Shown here piece after piece: positions 1 through 9,374 of a DNA stretch of 64,000 nucleotides. This DNA comes from Leptospira meyeri (GTDB taxonomy: Bacteria > Spirochaetota > Leptospiria > Leptospirales > Leptospiraceae). Each line of letters begins with the position of its first letter. Within the stretch, counting starts at the first letter, position 1. A program made the position numbers and the translations under genes. The notes under the pieces are model-generated. The model saw only the letters and a list, made by a program, of their open reading frames with translations. It searched no databases and had not been told where the DNA came from. The stretch spans positions 248,001 through 312,000 of the forward strand of contig NZ_SORO01000003.1 in assembly GCF_004368965.1 (NCBI RefSeq), written 5' to 3'.

Positions 1-180
1 AAACAGGTAGACGACATAACTAATTTTGTTGGAAAATCTCCTTATCCTATATTACATCTGTTACGTGAAGATTCCATCAGTCGAATCGTTGACACACATC
101 CAAATATTGACAGTATTTTTGAAAATAATCGAAAAACGATGAAAACTTTAGGCCATGAAGGATGGCATCAACTCAAATGA
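1..180 (+). CDS. C-terminal end of an unidentified protein (partial)
   Basis: Frame 1 is open from the first base to a TGA at 178-180, giving the last 59 residues of a protein that begins before the window. The fragment is hydrophilic, with no membrane segment and no motif I recognise; it ends in HEGWHQLK. The following 125 bases carry no gene. Function cannot be stated. That it is coding rests only on the uninterrupted frame and its position directly before the porin gene in the same direction. Confidence 0.55.
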   Translation, partial: KQVDDITNFVGKSPYPILHLLREDSISRIVDTHPNIDSIFENNRKTMKTLGHEGWHQLK

Positions 181-305
181 TAATTTCTTTCCAAATTTTC
201 ATTTGAATCTTATGACAAATCCTAAGATTCCTAACAATCAAAAAATATAAGATTTGAATGTTGTTACAAACTATATCCACTGGCTCAAAACACAGGTGGT
301 ATCAA

Positions 306-2129
306 ATGTACGTTGGCAATCATCGAATGATCATTGGTCTCTTATGGTTGGGAATTTTTTTATCTTCCTTTACCATACCTTTGGAAGCACAGTTCATCAC
401 TCCTACCAAAAAAGAAGTACCGGAAACTCCACCCCCTCCTCCAACTCCGCCGCCACAAGCCCCTGCATTACCTGAAGAACCTGTCGAATATGTGAGTCCT
501 CTAAAAGGAAATTTATCCGGTGAATACTTAAAAAGTTTACAAGTTACCGCAAAACAGAGAAAGGCGATGCAAGAAAATACGAATCTTTGGTTTGCAGATC
601 GGTTTCGTGTTGGATTTGGAATTCGACCAAAAGCAGATTCACTCTACAATACGGACTTTGATAGATCTACACCTGATAACCGCAACACGGTGAGTAACCA
701 AACTCAATTTTATGTGATTGGAGATTTAACTCCTAATGTTCTATTTAAAATAACGATGCAGGATGTCCGGCTTTGGGGTGGAGAAATCACAAGTGGGGCC
801 GCTGATCAAAAATACGGCGTAATTCCAAATGGTGGAACACTAATCGATACCACCAAACAAAAAGAAGTTGCCTTAAACAACTATACTGGTTTTCGCGAAG
901 CCTTTGTTGACCTAAAAACGACCAACCAAATGTTCCGTGTTCGGACGGGTCGCCAAATTCTGGATTATGGAGACGGAAGGATTTTGGGATCCAGAAATGA
1001 TAGTTTAAACGGGAACTCATTTGATGCTGTGCGAACAACGGTTACCGTCCAAAAACAAAGTTTAGATTTTTTTGGTGCGATCATTAGTTCAGAAAACAAC
1101 GCCAATAGTATGGTATCTAACAATTCGACAAGACTTGGTGGGACAGGAAATGCTTCCTACTATGGAGCTCATTACGGTTACAAACCATGGGAATGGTTAG
1201 GTATTGAGATGTATAATTTCACATTGTACAAACAAAAACAAAAAGCAACCAATACAACAACAAACTATGGGTCCGATATCTACTACCGAGGACCAGACCA
1301 ACTCAACACTTCTGGCTTTCGACTTACCAATAGAACTAAAAATAATACAATCGCAGGTGAAACAGGAATTGACTGGATGGTAGAAGCCGCTTGGCAAACT
1401 GGATTCAATGGAGAGAGAGTTTCTCCCGATTGGCTAAACCAAACAGGAACTTATACGACCGATAAAAAAACGGGAGAACCCCCTCCTTTATCTTCCCGCG
1501 TACAATACAAAGCAAATATCGTTGCCGTTCAATTAGGTTACACTCCTGTAAAGGAATTTCGTATTGGAATACAATATGTCCAGGCCTCTGGAGATCCAAA
1601 CCGAAATGATGGAAGTGTTGCGACTTACAATCCACTCTTTGCAACAAGACGAATGGCTGGAGGTGGAATGCCATTTTCAGGAAACGGTAATTCAGGAATG
1701 GTATTCTGGCAAAACATTAAGGATTATTCTGTTCACATTAAATATGAATCTGCGAAGTGGGGTATATTTATTATAAACCCACATTGGTATTATAAAGTCA
1801 AACTCCAGGATGGTTATTATGATAACAATAATTATGTTGCAGGAAGTAAAGCAACAGGGGAAACCGCATCGACAGAAGATTATTATAATACAGAAGCATA
1901 TAATCCCAACCGACCAAAATTAGGGAGGCATGTCGCTACAGAAATTAATTTTATTTATATCGTCACAGCATTTGAGAACGTCTCGTTTTGGTTTGGGGCA
2001 AGCTCTTTGTATGCGGGTGATGCAATACGAAATCAAAAAAACAATCCGTACGAAACCGACCCATATCATAGATACGATTTCAAACCAAATTCTAGTTATT
2101 TTACGTTCCAAAGTGTGTTTGCCATTTAG
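306..2129 (+). CDS. Alginate-export-family outer membrane porin-like protein
   Basis: Predicted outer-membrane beta-barrel resembling the alginate_export family. The frame opens at ATG 258, but the ATG at 306 is preferred because AGGTGG lies 6 bases before it. From there the protein has about 607 residues: a signal peptide (hydrophobic GLLWLGIFLSSF, ending near LEAQ), a proline-rich linker (PPPPPTPPP), then a long domain rich in alternating aromatic and polar residues. It starts with LWFADRFRVGFGIRP and contains the family-like stretch VRTGRQILDYGDGRILG, ending in F-A-I as expected for a barrel. The family exports or imports sugars in other bacteria; the substrate here is unknown. It appears monocistronic, with a hairpin terminator just downstream. 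Confidence 0.8.
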   Translation: MYVGNHRMIIGLLWLGIFLSSFTIPLEAQFITPTKKEVPETPPPPPTPPPQAPALPEEPVEYVSPLKGNLSGEYLKSLQVTAKQRKAMQENTNLWFADRFRVGFGIRPKADSLYNTDFDRSTPDNRNTVSNQTQFYVIGDLTPNVLFKITMQDVRLWGGEITSGAADQKYGVIPNGGTLIDTTKQKEVALNNYTGFREAFVDLKTTNQMFRVRTGRQILDYGDGRILGSRNDSLNGNSFDAVRTTVTVQKQSLDFFGAIISSENNANSMVSNNSTRLGGTGNASYYGAHYGYKPWEWLGIEMYNFTLYKQKQKATNTTTNYGSDIYYRGPDQLNTSGFRLTNRTKNNTIAGETGIDWMVEAAWQTGFNGERVSPDWLNQTGTYTTDKKTGEPPPLSSRVQYKANIVAVQLGYTPVKEFRIGIQYVQASGDPNRNDGSVATYNPLFATRRMAGGGMPFSGNGNSGMVFWQNIKDYSVHIKYESAKWGIFIINPHWYYKVKLQDGYYDNNNYVAGSKATGETASTEDYYNTEAYNPNRPKLGRHVATEINFIYIVTAFENVSFWFGASSLYAGDAIRNQKNNPYETDPYHRYDFKPNSSYFTFQSVFAI

Positions 2130-2156
2130 TTGGCTTTTTCTGCTACAAATTATTTT

Positions 2157-2196
2157 CCCCGAGATTCTATTTCATCGGGGATTTGGTTTTTTCTTT
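2157..2196 (+). terminator. Rho-independent terminator after the porin gene
   Basis: CCCCGA (2157-2162) pairs with TCGGGG (2175-2180) around a 12-base loop, followed by a T-rich run (TTTTTTCTTT). It serves the plus-strand porin gene and overlaps the 3' end of the convergent TetR gene. Confidence 0.7.
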
Positions 2197-2906
2197 AAGG
2201 ACATTGTAGAAATATTCATTTGCGGGGAAAGACCATTCAAAATTAAATTTAATCCGAATTCAAAATCATGAAGACCATTGTATTTTCCAACTACAACTTT
2301 TTTAGCTAAACTAGTTAAGTAAATGAAGGGGCTTTTTTCCAAACTCGGCAAAAATCCTTTTGCTGTTTCAGAGTATTCTTTGGGATTTATGGGAAAATTC
2401 AATTCTTGTAATATATAACCATATATATGACTATCGATGGCATTGATAATATGATCTGCAACCGGCAATGAAAATCCTGCAGAATGAAGACACCCAAGCG
2501 AAGCATCAAAATAAGCTAACATAGCAGGACCTACATTGATTCGAGAAACAATCAAGATCGTTGACCATGGATGTAGATTCAAAACTTTTCTAGCAGATCC
2601 TGCTCTTTTTTTCATTTCCTTTTTCCAGTTACCACCTATCTTCGGTAAAACGATTTGAGAGACCACAGAATCAACCATTCCATCCAAAAGTTCATCTTTA
2701 TTTTTTATATGATTGTACAAAGACATTGCCTCAACACCAAGATGGAAGGCAAGACTTCGCATGGACAATTCTTCTAACCCGAACTCATCTGCCAATTGGA
2801 TTGCTGCATTTAGAACCAAATCTTTAGAAAGGGTTTTCCTTTTTTTTAAATTTGTCTTTTTAGGACTTTTATTTAGTTTCCCTTTTTTCTTTTCTACCAT
2901 ATACAA
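2172..2906 (-). CDS. TetR/AcrR-family transcriptional regulator
   Basis: About 244 residues. A very lysine-rich N-terminus precedes a TetR-type helix-turn-helix (LADEFGLEELSMRSLAFHLG, then VEAMSLYNHIKNKDELLDGM). The C-terminal ligand domain resembles the TetR_C type. It is divergent from the zinc-less MDR oxidoreductase at 3021, and the gap holds a perfect ACTTACA-G-TGTAAGT palindrome inside that gene's promoter. The likely role is repression of the oxidoreductase, and possibly of itself, relieved by an unknown small molecule. A second ATG (codon 3, 2900) is an alternative start. Its last codons overlap the porin terminator. Confidence 0.85.
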   Translation of the reverse strand: MYMVEKKKGKLNKSPKKTNLKKRKTLSKDLVLNAAIQLADEFGLEELSMRSLAFHLGVEAMSLYNHIKNKDELLDGMVDSVVSQIVLPKIGGNWKKEMKKRAGSARKVLNLHPWSTILIVSRINVGPAMLAYFDASLGCLHSAGFSLPVADHIINAIDSHIYGYILQELNFPINPKEYSETAKGFLPSLEKSPFIYLTSLAKKVVVGKYNGLHDFEFGLNLILNGLSPQMNISTMSLKKKPNPR

Positions 2907-2973
2907 AACCTTTCGATCTCAAATATCGCTATAGCCTATTTTAAAAAATAGAACAATTAGTAAATAAATTTTG

Positions 2974-3002
2974 TTGACACACTTACAGTGTAAGTCTACT
3001 TT
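2974..3002 (+). promoter_or_regulatory. Promoter with embedded TetR-type operator
   Basis: TTGACA (2974-2979) and TACTTT (2997-3002) are separated by 17 bases, a good sigma-70 promoter for the gene at 3021. The spacer contains the perfect palindrome ACTTACAGTGTAAGT (2981-2995; 7-bp arms, 1-bp centre). A repressor bound there would cover the promoter; the divergent TetR protein is the obvious candidate. Confidence 0.75.
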
Positions 3003-3020
3003 TCAGTAGGAGTCAATTCA

Positions 3021-3980
3021 TTGAAAGTAATCGCCTACAGAAATTATGGAACACCAGACGTTTTACAATTGGAAGAATGGGAAATACCAACGCCAAAAAA
3101 AGATGAAATCAGAATCAAAATTTACAATACCGCAGTCAACTCTGGTGATTGGCGGATTCGCAAAGCAGATCCTAAACTAGCAAAATTATACTTTGGAATT
3201 TTTCGACCTAAACAACCCATCCTAGGAATATCAATAGCAGGCGTAGTAGATTCTCTAGGTGCAAACGTAACAAAATTCAAAGTCGGGGATAAAGTTTTTG
3301 GGTCCGCGGGGATGCGTCTGGGAGCTTATGCAGAATATACCTGCCTTCCTGAATCTTCTGTTATTTGCCAACTGCCAGCGGAAATTAGTTTTTCTGAGGG
3401 TGCATGCCTATCCTTTGGAGGATTGACCGCCCTTGATTTTATTCAAAAGTGTAATCTACAAAAAGACCAAACCATCATTATCTATGGTGCATCTAGTTCT
3501 GTCGGGACTGCCACCATCCAATTGGCAAAACATCTAGGTGCTATTGTAACAGCCGTTTGTAGTCCAAGAAACTTTGATTTGGTGAAATCAATTGGTGCAG
3601 ATTATATTATGGACTATGAAGGTTTTCACTCAGATTCGCATAACAAAACATATGACATCGTATTTGAATGCGTAGGAAAATCATCAATCTCATCCAATTT
3701 AAAACATCTGTCACAAGGTGGAGTTTTAGTTTTAGTAGGTGCTTCCTTTAAAGAAATGTTTCAAGCAGCATGGATTTCTCTAACTAAACGCATCAATATC
3801 AAATTTGGACCAATCGCTGAGACCTTAGAGAACTTAAATTTTTTAACTGAACTAACAAGAAAGGGAAACTTTAAAGTAGTGATCGATAAGTCCTATCGTT
3901 TAGAAGAGATGGCAGAAGCACATCGATATGTGGAATCTGGCAAAAAAAGAGGAAATGTAGCAATCAACGTTGTTGTTTAA
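3021..3980 (+). CDS. NAD(P)-dependent alcohol dehydrogenase / quinone oxidoreductase (MDR superfamily)
   Basis: 319 residues, starting at TTG 3021 with AGGAG eight bases upstream. The N-terminal GroES-like domain (MKVIAYRNYGTPDVLQLEEW, later GDWRIRKADP and GDKVFGSAG) is followed by a Rossmann fold with the nucleotide-binding pattern IYGASSSVGTATIQLAKHLGA near residues 155-175. The structural-zinc cysteines are absent, as in zeta-crystallin/quinone-reductase-like members, which reduce quinones, enals or enones with NADPH. Control by the divergent TetR regulator suggests induction by a reactive or toxic substrate. The exact substrate cannot be told from sequence. Confidence 0.85.
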   Translation: MKVIAYRNYGTPDVLQLEEWEIPTPKKDEIRIKIYNTAVNSGDWRIRKADPKLAKLYFGIFRPKQPILGISIAGVVDSLGANVTKFKVGDKVFGSAGMRLGAYAEYTCLPESSVICQLPAEISFSEGACLSFGGLTALDFIQKCNLQKDQTIIIYGASSSVGTATIQLAKHLGAIVTAVCSPRNFDLVKSIGADYIMDYEGFHSDSHNKTYDIVFECVGKSSISSNLKHLSQGGVLVLVGASFKEMFQAAWISLTKRINIKFGPIAETLENLNFLTELTRKGNFKVVIDKSYRLEEMAEAHRYVESGKKRGNVAINVVV

Positions 3981-4031
3981 ATTGTTTTATTGGATTAAAA
4001 AATTTGCTAGAATGAATGACCCGGTGTTTTT

Positions 4032-4859
4032 TTATCTATGAGTTGGAGGCAACACATAAAACAAAATTGCAAAAAAATGACAAAGACTTCCTGAGAGCAC
4101 AAATAAATGCCAAATCGCATGATTGAATGGAAGACTATCCCAAAGATAAAAAATTACACCGACAGTATAACTTAGTCCACCTGCAACAAGCCAAGATATC
4201 CCGCCAATACCGATGGCCGTCCGAATGTCTTTGACAACAAAAATTGCAAGCCATCCCATTAAGATATAAACGATAACTCGAGCACCACTATATTTTCCAG
4301 GGAACAATAATAATAAAAGAACTCCTGCAAATGCCAAAATCCACACAACAAGAAACAGAGTCCATCCCCATTGAGAATGTTCCCGTAAACTAACAAGCGT
4401 AAATGGAGTATACGTACCAGCTATCAACAAATAAATTGAAGCATGATCGATTACTTTAAAAATACGTTTTGTAGCCGTATGATAGATTCCATGATAGAGA
4501 GTGGAAGCAAGATACAAAAGTATTAGTGTGGCTCCGTAGATCGCTGAACTAACAATATGCCAAATATCTCCATACAAAACTGCCATAGTCAATAAAATAG
4601 AAAGACCAGCGATACTTAAACCACCTCCAATTCCATGAGTGACTGCATTTGCAATTTCATGTCCAATGGAATATTCATGAATGGTATCAATGAGTTCAGC
4701 CGTTGATTGGTGGGACGAGTTTCCCAAAAAAAGAGAATTAGTTGGCAAATTCTCTTGGATGATTGATTTTTTTTTGGATGAAGATTTTTGTTTGGCCGCT
4801 GGTTTACTAGAATGATTCGTTTTTTTAGATGGTTTGTTTTTGGATTTTTTCGCTTTCAT
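4032..4859 (-). CDS. Hemolysin III / PAQR-family membrane protein
   Basis: 275 residues. The first ~65 residues are a Lys/Ser-rich cytoplasmic extension (KKSKNKPSKKTNHSSKP). Seven predicted membrane segments follow, with the family hallmarks HEIANAVTHGIGGGL, STLYHG, HASIYLLIAGTYTPF and, near the C-terminus, HAIWHLFVLSGSLCHFF. The conserved Ser and His residues match the metal site of PAQR receptors and bacterial HlyIII. The name hemolysin is historical; the role in bacteria is linked to membrane lipid homeostasis. The basic N-terminal extension is longer than in typical ~220-residue bacterial members. Single gene, divergent from mgtA. Confidence 0.88.
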   Translation of the reverse strand: MKAKKSKNKPSKKTNHSSKPAAKQKSSSKKKSIIQENLPTNSLFLGNSSHQSTAELIDTIHEYSIGHEIANAVTHGIGGGLSIAGLSILLTMAVLYGDIWHIVSSAIYGATLILLYLASTLYHGIYHTATKRIFKVIDHASIYLLIAGTYTPFTLVSLREHSQWGWTLFLVVWILAFAGVLLLLLFPGKYSGARVIVYILMGWLAIFVVKDIRTAIGIGGISWLVAGGLSYTVGVIFYLWDSLPFNHAIWHLFVLSGSLCHFFAILFYVLPPTHR

Positions 4860-4997
4860 AAAACTTTCGTGTACCAGTTTAGTGTCTTACAATTTTAAAC
4901 GTCAACCGAAAGAAATCATATGATTGACGATAAGAACGAAATGAACAATTCTAAAAAAATTTAGATATCACTCTTTGTTCTTATTTGAGGTCTACTG

Positions 4998-7568
4998 ATG
5001 CAGCCAAATTTTAATACTTCTACTTGGTGGCTGAATTCACTAAACGAAACGTTACTTTACTTGGAGACAAATACCACCGGTCTAAACAAAGAGGATGCGA
5101 TCATTCGCCTCCAAAAATTTGGGGCAAACCTCTTTCTGGATCGAAAAAAGAAACCCCTTTGGAAGCAATTGTTAACCAGGTTTAGAAATCCTCTAATTCT
5201 ACTTCTGCTCTTTGCAAGCGGAGTTTCTGCTTTCATGGGAGAAATTTCCAATTTCCTTATCATTACTGTCTTAGTATTCTTTAGCGTTGTTTTAGATTTT
5301 TTTCAAGAACACAAAGCAGGAAAAGCAGCAGATCATTTACGTCAGTCAGTATCTGTCCATACAACGGTGTTCCGAGATGGGCATACAATTGATTTGCCAG
5401 TTGCACAAATTGTTCCAGGTGATCTTGTTTTACTTTCAGCAGGTGACATGGTTCCAGCTGATGGGCGAGTGTTAGATGCAAAGGATTTTTTTGTCAAACA
5501 AGCAATCCTTACAGGAGAAACCTATCCTGTTGAAAAACACCCCGGGGAGCTGAATTCTGATGCGAATGATATCACAGAAGCATCTAATGCAGTATTTATG
5601 GGTACATCAGTCATTAGCGGAAGTGCAAAAGTTCTGGTAACAAACACAGGACTTAACACGGCAATGGGTGCCATTGCAGATAAACTAACCATAACTCCGC
5701 CACCAACATCATTTGAAGTGGGAACAGAAAAATTTGGTATTTTGATCATGCGAATGACAATTCTCCTCGTTCTTTTTGTTCTATTAGTGAACGCAATTTT
5801 ACTAAAACCTTGGTTAGATTCTTTTTTATTCGCAGTTGCTTTAGCTGTTGGATTGACACCTGAGCTACTACCAATGGTAATATCTATTACACTTTCTCGT
5901 GGAGCCATAATGATGGCTAAAAAGAAAGTAATCGTAAAACAACTGTCTTCTATCCAAAATCTTGGTTCAATGGATACACTATGCACGGATAAAACCGGGA
6001 CTCTTACCGAAGCAAAAATTAAACTTGAAAAACATGTAAATCTCAACGGAGAAACTAATGAACGGGTTTTAGAACTAGCTTACCTAAACAGTTTTTATGA
6101 AACGGGTTTAAAAAGTCCTTTAGACGAAGCCATTTTAGAACATGAAGAGATTAGTGTAAATGATTGGGTAAAAATAGATGAAGTGCCTTTTGACTTTGAG
6201 CGAAGGAGAGTGTCTGTTTTATTGGACCATTCCAAAACAAAAAAACGGATTCTAATTGTAAAGGGTGCGCCTGAAGAGATCATTCGACTTTGTACAAACT
6301 ATGAAACCGAAATCGAAGTAGTCCAATCGATAGACAATACCGGATTGGATAAAATTCGAACTACTTACAAATCTTTAGAGAAGGAAGGATTTCGTGTTCT
6401 AGGAATTGCCTGGAAAGAAGAAGGGATTGAACATCAACACGCTGTTGTAGGTGACGAAGCAGAGTTAACACTTTCAGGTTTTGCTGCCTTCTTAGACCCA
6501 CCAAAAGAAAGTGCAAAGTTCGCCTTATCTGCATTAAGTGAGATTGGTGTTTCAGTCAAAATTATCACGGGGGATAGTGATCTGGTGACACAACACGTAT
6601 GTTCTGAATTACAAATACCAATTCAGGGGATCCTGACCGGTAAAGAAGTTGATGTAATGGATGATTCAGCGCTTAAAGTCCATGTCGAATCGACCAATTT
6701 ATTTTGTCGTATGAATCCCTCACAAAAAAACAGGATCATTTTAGCTCTAAAACAAAGAGGCCATGTCGTTGGTTATTTAGGAGATGGAGTCAACGATGCT
6801 CCCTCTCTTCACTCGGCAGATGTTGGATTGTCCGTAGATTCTGCCGTAGACGTGGCTAAAGAAGCAGCTGACATGATTTTGCTGGATCATGATTTACACG
6901 TGTTATATGACGGTGTTTTAGAAGGGAGAAAGACTTTTGGAAACATAATGAAATATATTATGATGGGAACCAGCTCGAATTTTGGAAATATGTTTAGTAT
7001 GGCGGGAGCCGCTTTGTTTCTCCCATTTTTACCGATGTTACCCACTCAAATCCTTCTCAATAACTTCTTATATGATCTTTCAGAAGTACCAATCCCTTTA
7101 GACGAAGTTGATCAAGAAGAATTAAAAGTACCCCGAGTGATGGATATTGGTTTTATCCGTAATTTTATGTTAACTATTGGACCAATTAGTTCTGCCTTTG
7201 ATTTTTTAACATTCTACGTAATGCTTAATGTTTTAAATGCAAACGAAGCGTTGTTCCAAACTGGTTGGTTTGTGGAATCCCTTTGCACACAAGTGTTGGT
7301 TATATTTATCATTAGGACCAGAGGAAATCCTATCAAAAGCAAACCTCATGGTTTACTTGCGACTGTTTCCTTAAGTATTGCAGCAGTCGGAGCTTTCCTG
7401 CCATTTACATCCATAGGGTCTTATCTTGGATTGATTCCTCCACCTATGAAATTTTATGCAATCTTGGCTACTATGGTTGTTGTTTATTTGATTGTTGTGG
7501 AATCGGTGAAACGCCTTTTTTATTACGTTCATAGTAAAAAAACAAAACTTCCGCGCCAGGGATCGTAG
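4998..7568 (+). CDS. mgtA: Magnesium-translocating P-type ATPase (P3B)
   Basis: 856 residues, full length for MgtA/MgtB. Order: cation-ATPase N-terminal domain (to ~residue 75), membrane helices, actuator domain with LTGETYPVEK, phosphorylation motif CTDKTGTLT with aspartate 331, nucleotide domain with KGAPEEI, hinge GDGVNDAPSLH, then a C-terminal helix bundle containing LLNNFLYDLSEVPIPLDEVD, which is typical of Mg2+ pumps. It imports Mg2+ (or Ni2+ in some homologues) across the inner membrane. No MgtC or sensor gene is adjacent, and the 138-base upstream gap is too short for a known long Mg2+-sensing leader. The stop codon lies inside the structured element at 7555-7625. Confidence 0.93.
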   Translation: MQPNFNTSTWWLNSLNETLLYLETNTTGLNKEDAIIRLQKFGANLFLDRKKKPLWKQLLTRFRNPLILLLLFASGVSAFMGEISNFLIITVLVFFSVVLDFFQEHKAGKAADHLRQSVSVHTTVFRDGHTIDLPVAQIVPGDLVLLSAGDMVPADGRVLDAKDFFVKQAILTGETYPVEKHPGELNSDANDITEASNAVFMGTSVISGSAKVLVTNTGLNTAMGAIADKLTITPPPTSFEVGTEKFGILIMRMTILLVLFVLLVNAILLKPWLDSFLFAVALAVGLTPELLPMVISITLSRGAIMMAKKKVIVKQLSSIQNLGSMDTLCTDKTGTLTEAKIKLEKHVNLNGETNERVLELAYLNSFYETGLKSPLDEAILEHEEISVNDWVKIDEVPFDFERRRVSVLLDHSKTKKRILIVKGAPEEIIRLCTNYETEIEVVQSIDNTGLDKIRTTYKSLEKEGFRVLGIAWKEEGIEHQHAVVGDEAELTLSGFAAFLDPPKESAKFALSALSEIGVSVKIITGDSDLVTQHVCSELQIPIQGILTGKEVDVMDDSALKVHVESTNLFCRMNPSQKNRIILALKQRGHVVGYLGDGVNDAPSLHSADVGLSVDSAVDVAKEAADMILLDHDLHVLYDGVLEGRKTFGNIMKYIMMGTSSNFGNMFSMAGAALFLPFLPMLPTQILLNNFLYDLSEVPIPLDEVDQEELKVPRVMDIGFIRNFMLTIGPISSAFDFLTFYVMLNVLNANEALFQTGWFVESLCTQVLVIFIIRTRGNPIKSKPHGLLATVSLSIAAVGAFLPFTSIGSYLGLIPPPMKFYAILATMVVVYLIVVESVKRLFYYVHSKKTKLPRQGS

Positions 7569-7625
7569 CGGAAATCCTTTGCACGTAGGTGCAAAGATTG
7601 GAGCGGAGAGCCCGGTCGATTCATC
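7555..7625 (+). repeat. Structured extragenic (REP-like) element at the mgtA 3' end
   Basis: A perfect hairpin CTTTGCAC (7577-7584), loop GTAG, GTGCAAAG (7589-7596) is framed by two AGCGGA boxes (7567-7572 and 7602-7607) and a GC-rich tail AGCCCGGTCG. There is no T-run, so it is not a classic terminator. A reduced relative with the same plan lies at 32641-32683 in the opposite orientation. Its role is unknown; mRNA 3'-end protection or a repetitive extragenic palindrome is plausible. Confidence 0.5.
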
Positions 7626-7677
7626 TTTGGATGTTAGATGTTAGAACTAATGCGAGGCGCCCCGTCCCAAACAGATG

Positions 7678-8016
7678 TTATTCGGATGGTTTTTTCTTTT
7701 TATCGTTTTTTTTGGCTTTTGCTTCTTTGGCCTTCTCGTTCATTTCTTCTTTTTTCTCTTCTCGTTTTTCCATTCGAGAGGCTTTCATCTCTTCTAAAGT
7801 CACTGATCCATCGGCGTCTTTATCAAGTTCGGTGAAAAACCCGTCATGAAATTTTTGCCATTCTTCTTTAGAAACTTTATTGTCAGTGTTGGTATCCATT
7901 TTTTTGAAATGATCCCTAGGCATTCCTTTTTTCCCATGGCCATCATGGTCATGAGCAAAAACAGAAGTCGTTGCAACCAAGGCAACACTCGTTAAGATCG
8001 TTAGAATTTTTTTCAT
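7678..8016 (-). CDS. Exported EF-hand calcium-binding protein
   Basis: 112 residues. A signal peptide (KKILTILTSVALVATTSVFA) is followed by a His/Asp-rich stretch (HDHDGHG) and two canonical 12-residue EF-hand loops: residues 41-52 (DTNTDNKVSKEE) and 65-76 (DKDADGSVTLEE), each with Asp at 1, 3 and 5 or equivalents and Glu at 12. The C-terminal third is an extreme Lys/Glu helix (EKREEKKEEMNEKAKEAKAKK). It is probably a periplasmic Ca2+-binding protein; the HDHDGH segment could also bind metal. Role beyond ion binding is unknown. It stands alone, divergent from the serine hydrolase. Confidence 0.85.
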   Translation of the reverse strand: MKKILTILTSVALVATTSVFAHDHDGHGKKGMPRDHFKKMDTNTDNKVSKEEWQKFHDGFFTELDKDADGSVTLEEMKASRMEKREEKKEEMNEKAKEAKAKKNDKKKKPSE

Positions 8017-8171
8017 ACAAAAACCTCTGCCGTATTTTTGATCGTTTTTTTCCTTTCGTCAACACCTTCATCGGTTTTTTTATTTCCAAATTTTTTAAAT
8101 TCATTCTATTTTTTGATTTCCGAACAACCTCAAACTTTGTATGAAAGTAGCGGTATCGGTGGTATCTTAAA

Positions 8172-9353
8172 TTGAAACAAACAAAAGTCATTACGGGAAT
8201 TATTTTCTCAATCTTCTTTTTTACCAGTGATCAAAATTACGGAGAGTCAATCCCCCAATGGTCTTGCCCAAAACCTCTCGGCGATCAAGATTGGGAAATC
8301 ACCGAATCGATTGATTTAGATTTTAAAACAGATATTTTTTGCAAATTAGTCAATGAAGTAACTTCAGACTCAAGTGAGTTGCATTCTCTTGTAATCGAAA
8401 GACACGGAAAATTAATCACAGAAGTCTATAACACAAGGGAAGATAAACCATTTAACAAACGCTATGGACTCCGCTTTCCTTTCGATGGAAAAACCGAGTT
8501 CAATTCAAACACATTACATGACGTCAGGTCCGTTAGCAAATCTGTAGTCTCTCTACTTTTCGGAATTGCAATCGACAAAAAAATAATTTCAAACGTAAAT
8601 TCCCCAGTTTTATCTTTTTATCAAGAACTGGCTACCCCACCTGATGATGCAAAAAAAAATATTACATTAAAACATCTTTTAACAATGAGTAGTGGGTTGG
8701 ATTGGGAAGAATGGAGATATGGATTTCTGTTTAGTGATGAAACAAAACTTCTTTGGAAACAAAACATTGCTGAATTTGTTTTCGACAGAGAGGTGGTGAC
8801 ACAACCAGGCATAAAATTCAAATATAACGGCGGAGGTACATCCGTCCTTTCTGATATACTGATAAAAAAAACCAAAAAATCATTAAAGGATTTAGCGAAG
8901 GAATGGTTATTTGATCCATTAGAGATTAAAAACTTTGAATGGGTGGAAGATAGAAATGGAAGGGCACTTGCACAAGCAGGACTTCGATTAAAACCAAGAG
9001 ACATGTTAAAATTAGGCAGGTTAGTTTTAAACGAAGGCAAATGGAAAGGAAAACAAATTATATCAAAACAATGGTTAAGTGATTCACTGAAATACCAAAT
9101 CGATTCAGAGGTGAAAATTTTTCGAACTGATGGGAGATCTTTTGGTTATGGTTACCAATGGTGGCTTGGCGAAACGCAAATTTCCAATAAAAAAATACCT
9201 TGGTCACTTGCTTTGGGGAATGGAGGACAACTCATCTTTTCCATCCCCAGCTTAGATATGGTAATCGTGACCACTGCAGGTGGTTATGGAGACCCAACTT
9301 CAATCCAAGAGATTGTGGACTTAGTTGAAAAAATCATAACAACTGCAAGGTGA
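8172..9353 (+). CDS. Exported serine hydrolase, beta-lactamase/esterase family (PF00144-like)
   Basis: 393 residues, TTG start with a weak GGTGG 9 bases upstream. A signal peptide spans about residues 1-25. The catalytic SxxK motif is S120-V-S-K123 (context DVRSVSKSVVSLLFG). The expected tyrosine motif appears as KYNGGG, with Gly rather than Asn at the third position. TMSSGLDWEEW and LGNGGQ near the C-terminus match family patterns. Members include class C beta-lactamases, DD-peptidases, esterases and aminohydrolases; the sequence does not decide among them, and resistance should not be assumed. Probably periplasmic. Confidence 0.82.
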   Translation: MKQTKVITGIIFSIFFFTSDQNYGESIPQWSCPKPLGDQDWEITESIDLDFKTDIFCKLVNEVTSDSSELHSLVIERHGKLITEVYNTREDKPFNKRYGLRFPFDGKTEFNSNTLHDVRSVSKSVVSLLFGIAIDKKIISNVNSPVLSFYQELATPPDDAKKNITLKHLLTMSSGLDWEEWRYGFLFSDETKLLWKQNIAEFVFDREVVTQPGIKFKYNGGGTSVLSDILIKKTKKSLKDLAKEWLFDPLEIKNFEWVEDRNGRALAQAGLRLKPRDMLKLGRLVLNEGKWKGKQIISKQWLSDSLKYQIDSEVKIFRTDGRSFGYGYQWWLGETQISNKKIPWSLALGNGGQLIFSIPSLDMVIVTTAGGYGDPTSIQEIVDLVEKIITTAR

Positions 9354-9374
9354 CAGTAACAGCCAGCCATTTAT

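Noticed and set aside
254..475. Open frame overlapping the porin start
   Set aside because: It lies in another frame inside the porin's signal and linker coding region and has no protein-like features.
4860..4997. Mg2+ riboswitch or leader upstream of mgtA
   Set aside because: The gap is only 138 bases, with no conserved stem or leader frame that I can see.
7589..7849. Plus-strand open frame opposite the EF-hand gene
   Set aside because: Its F/S-rich product is the antisense reading of the Lys/Glu-rich tail.
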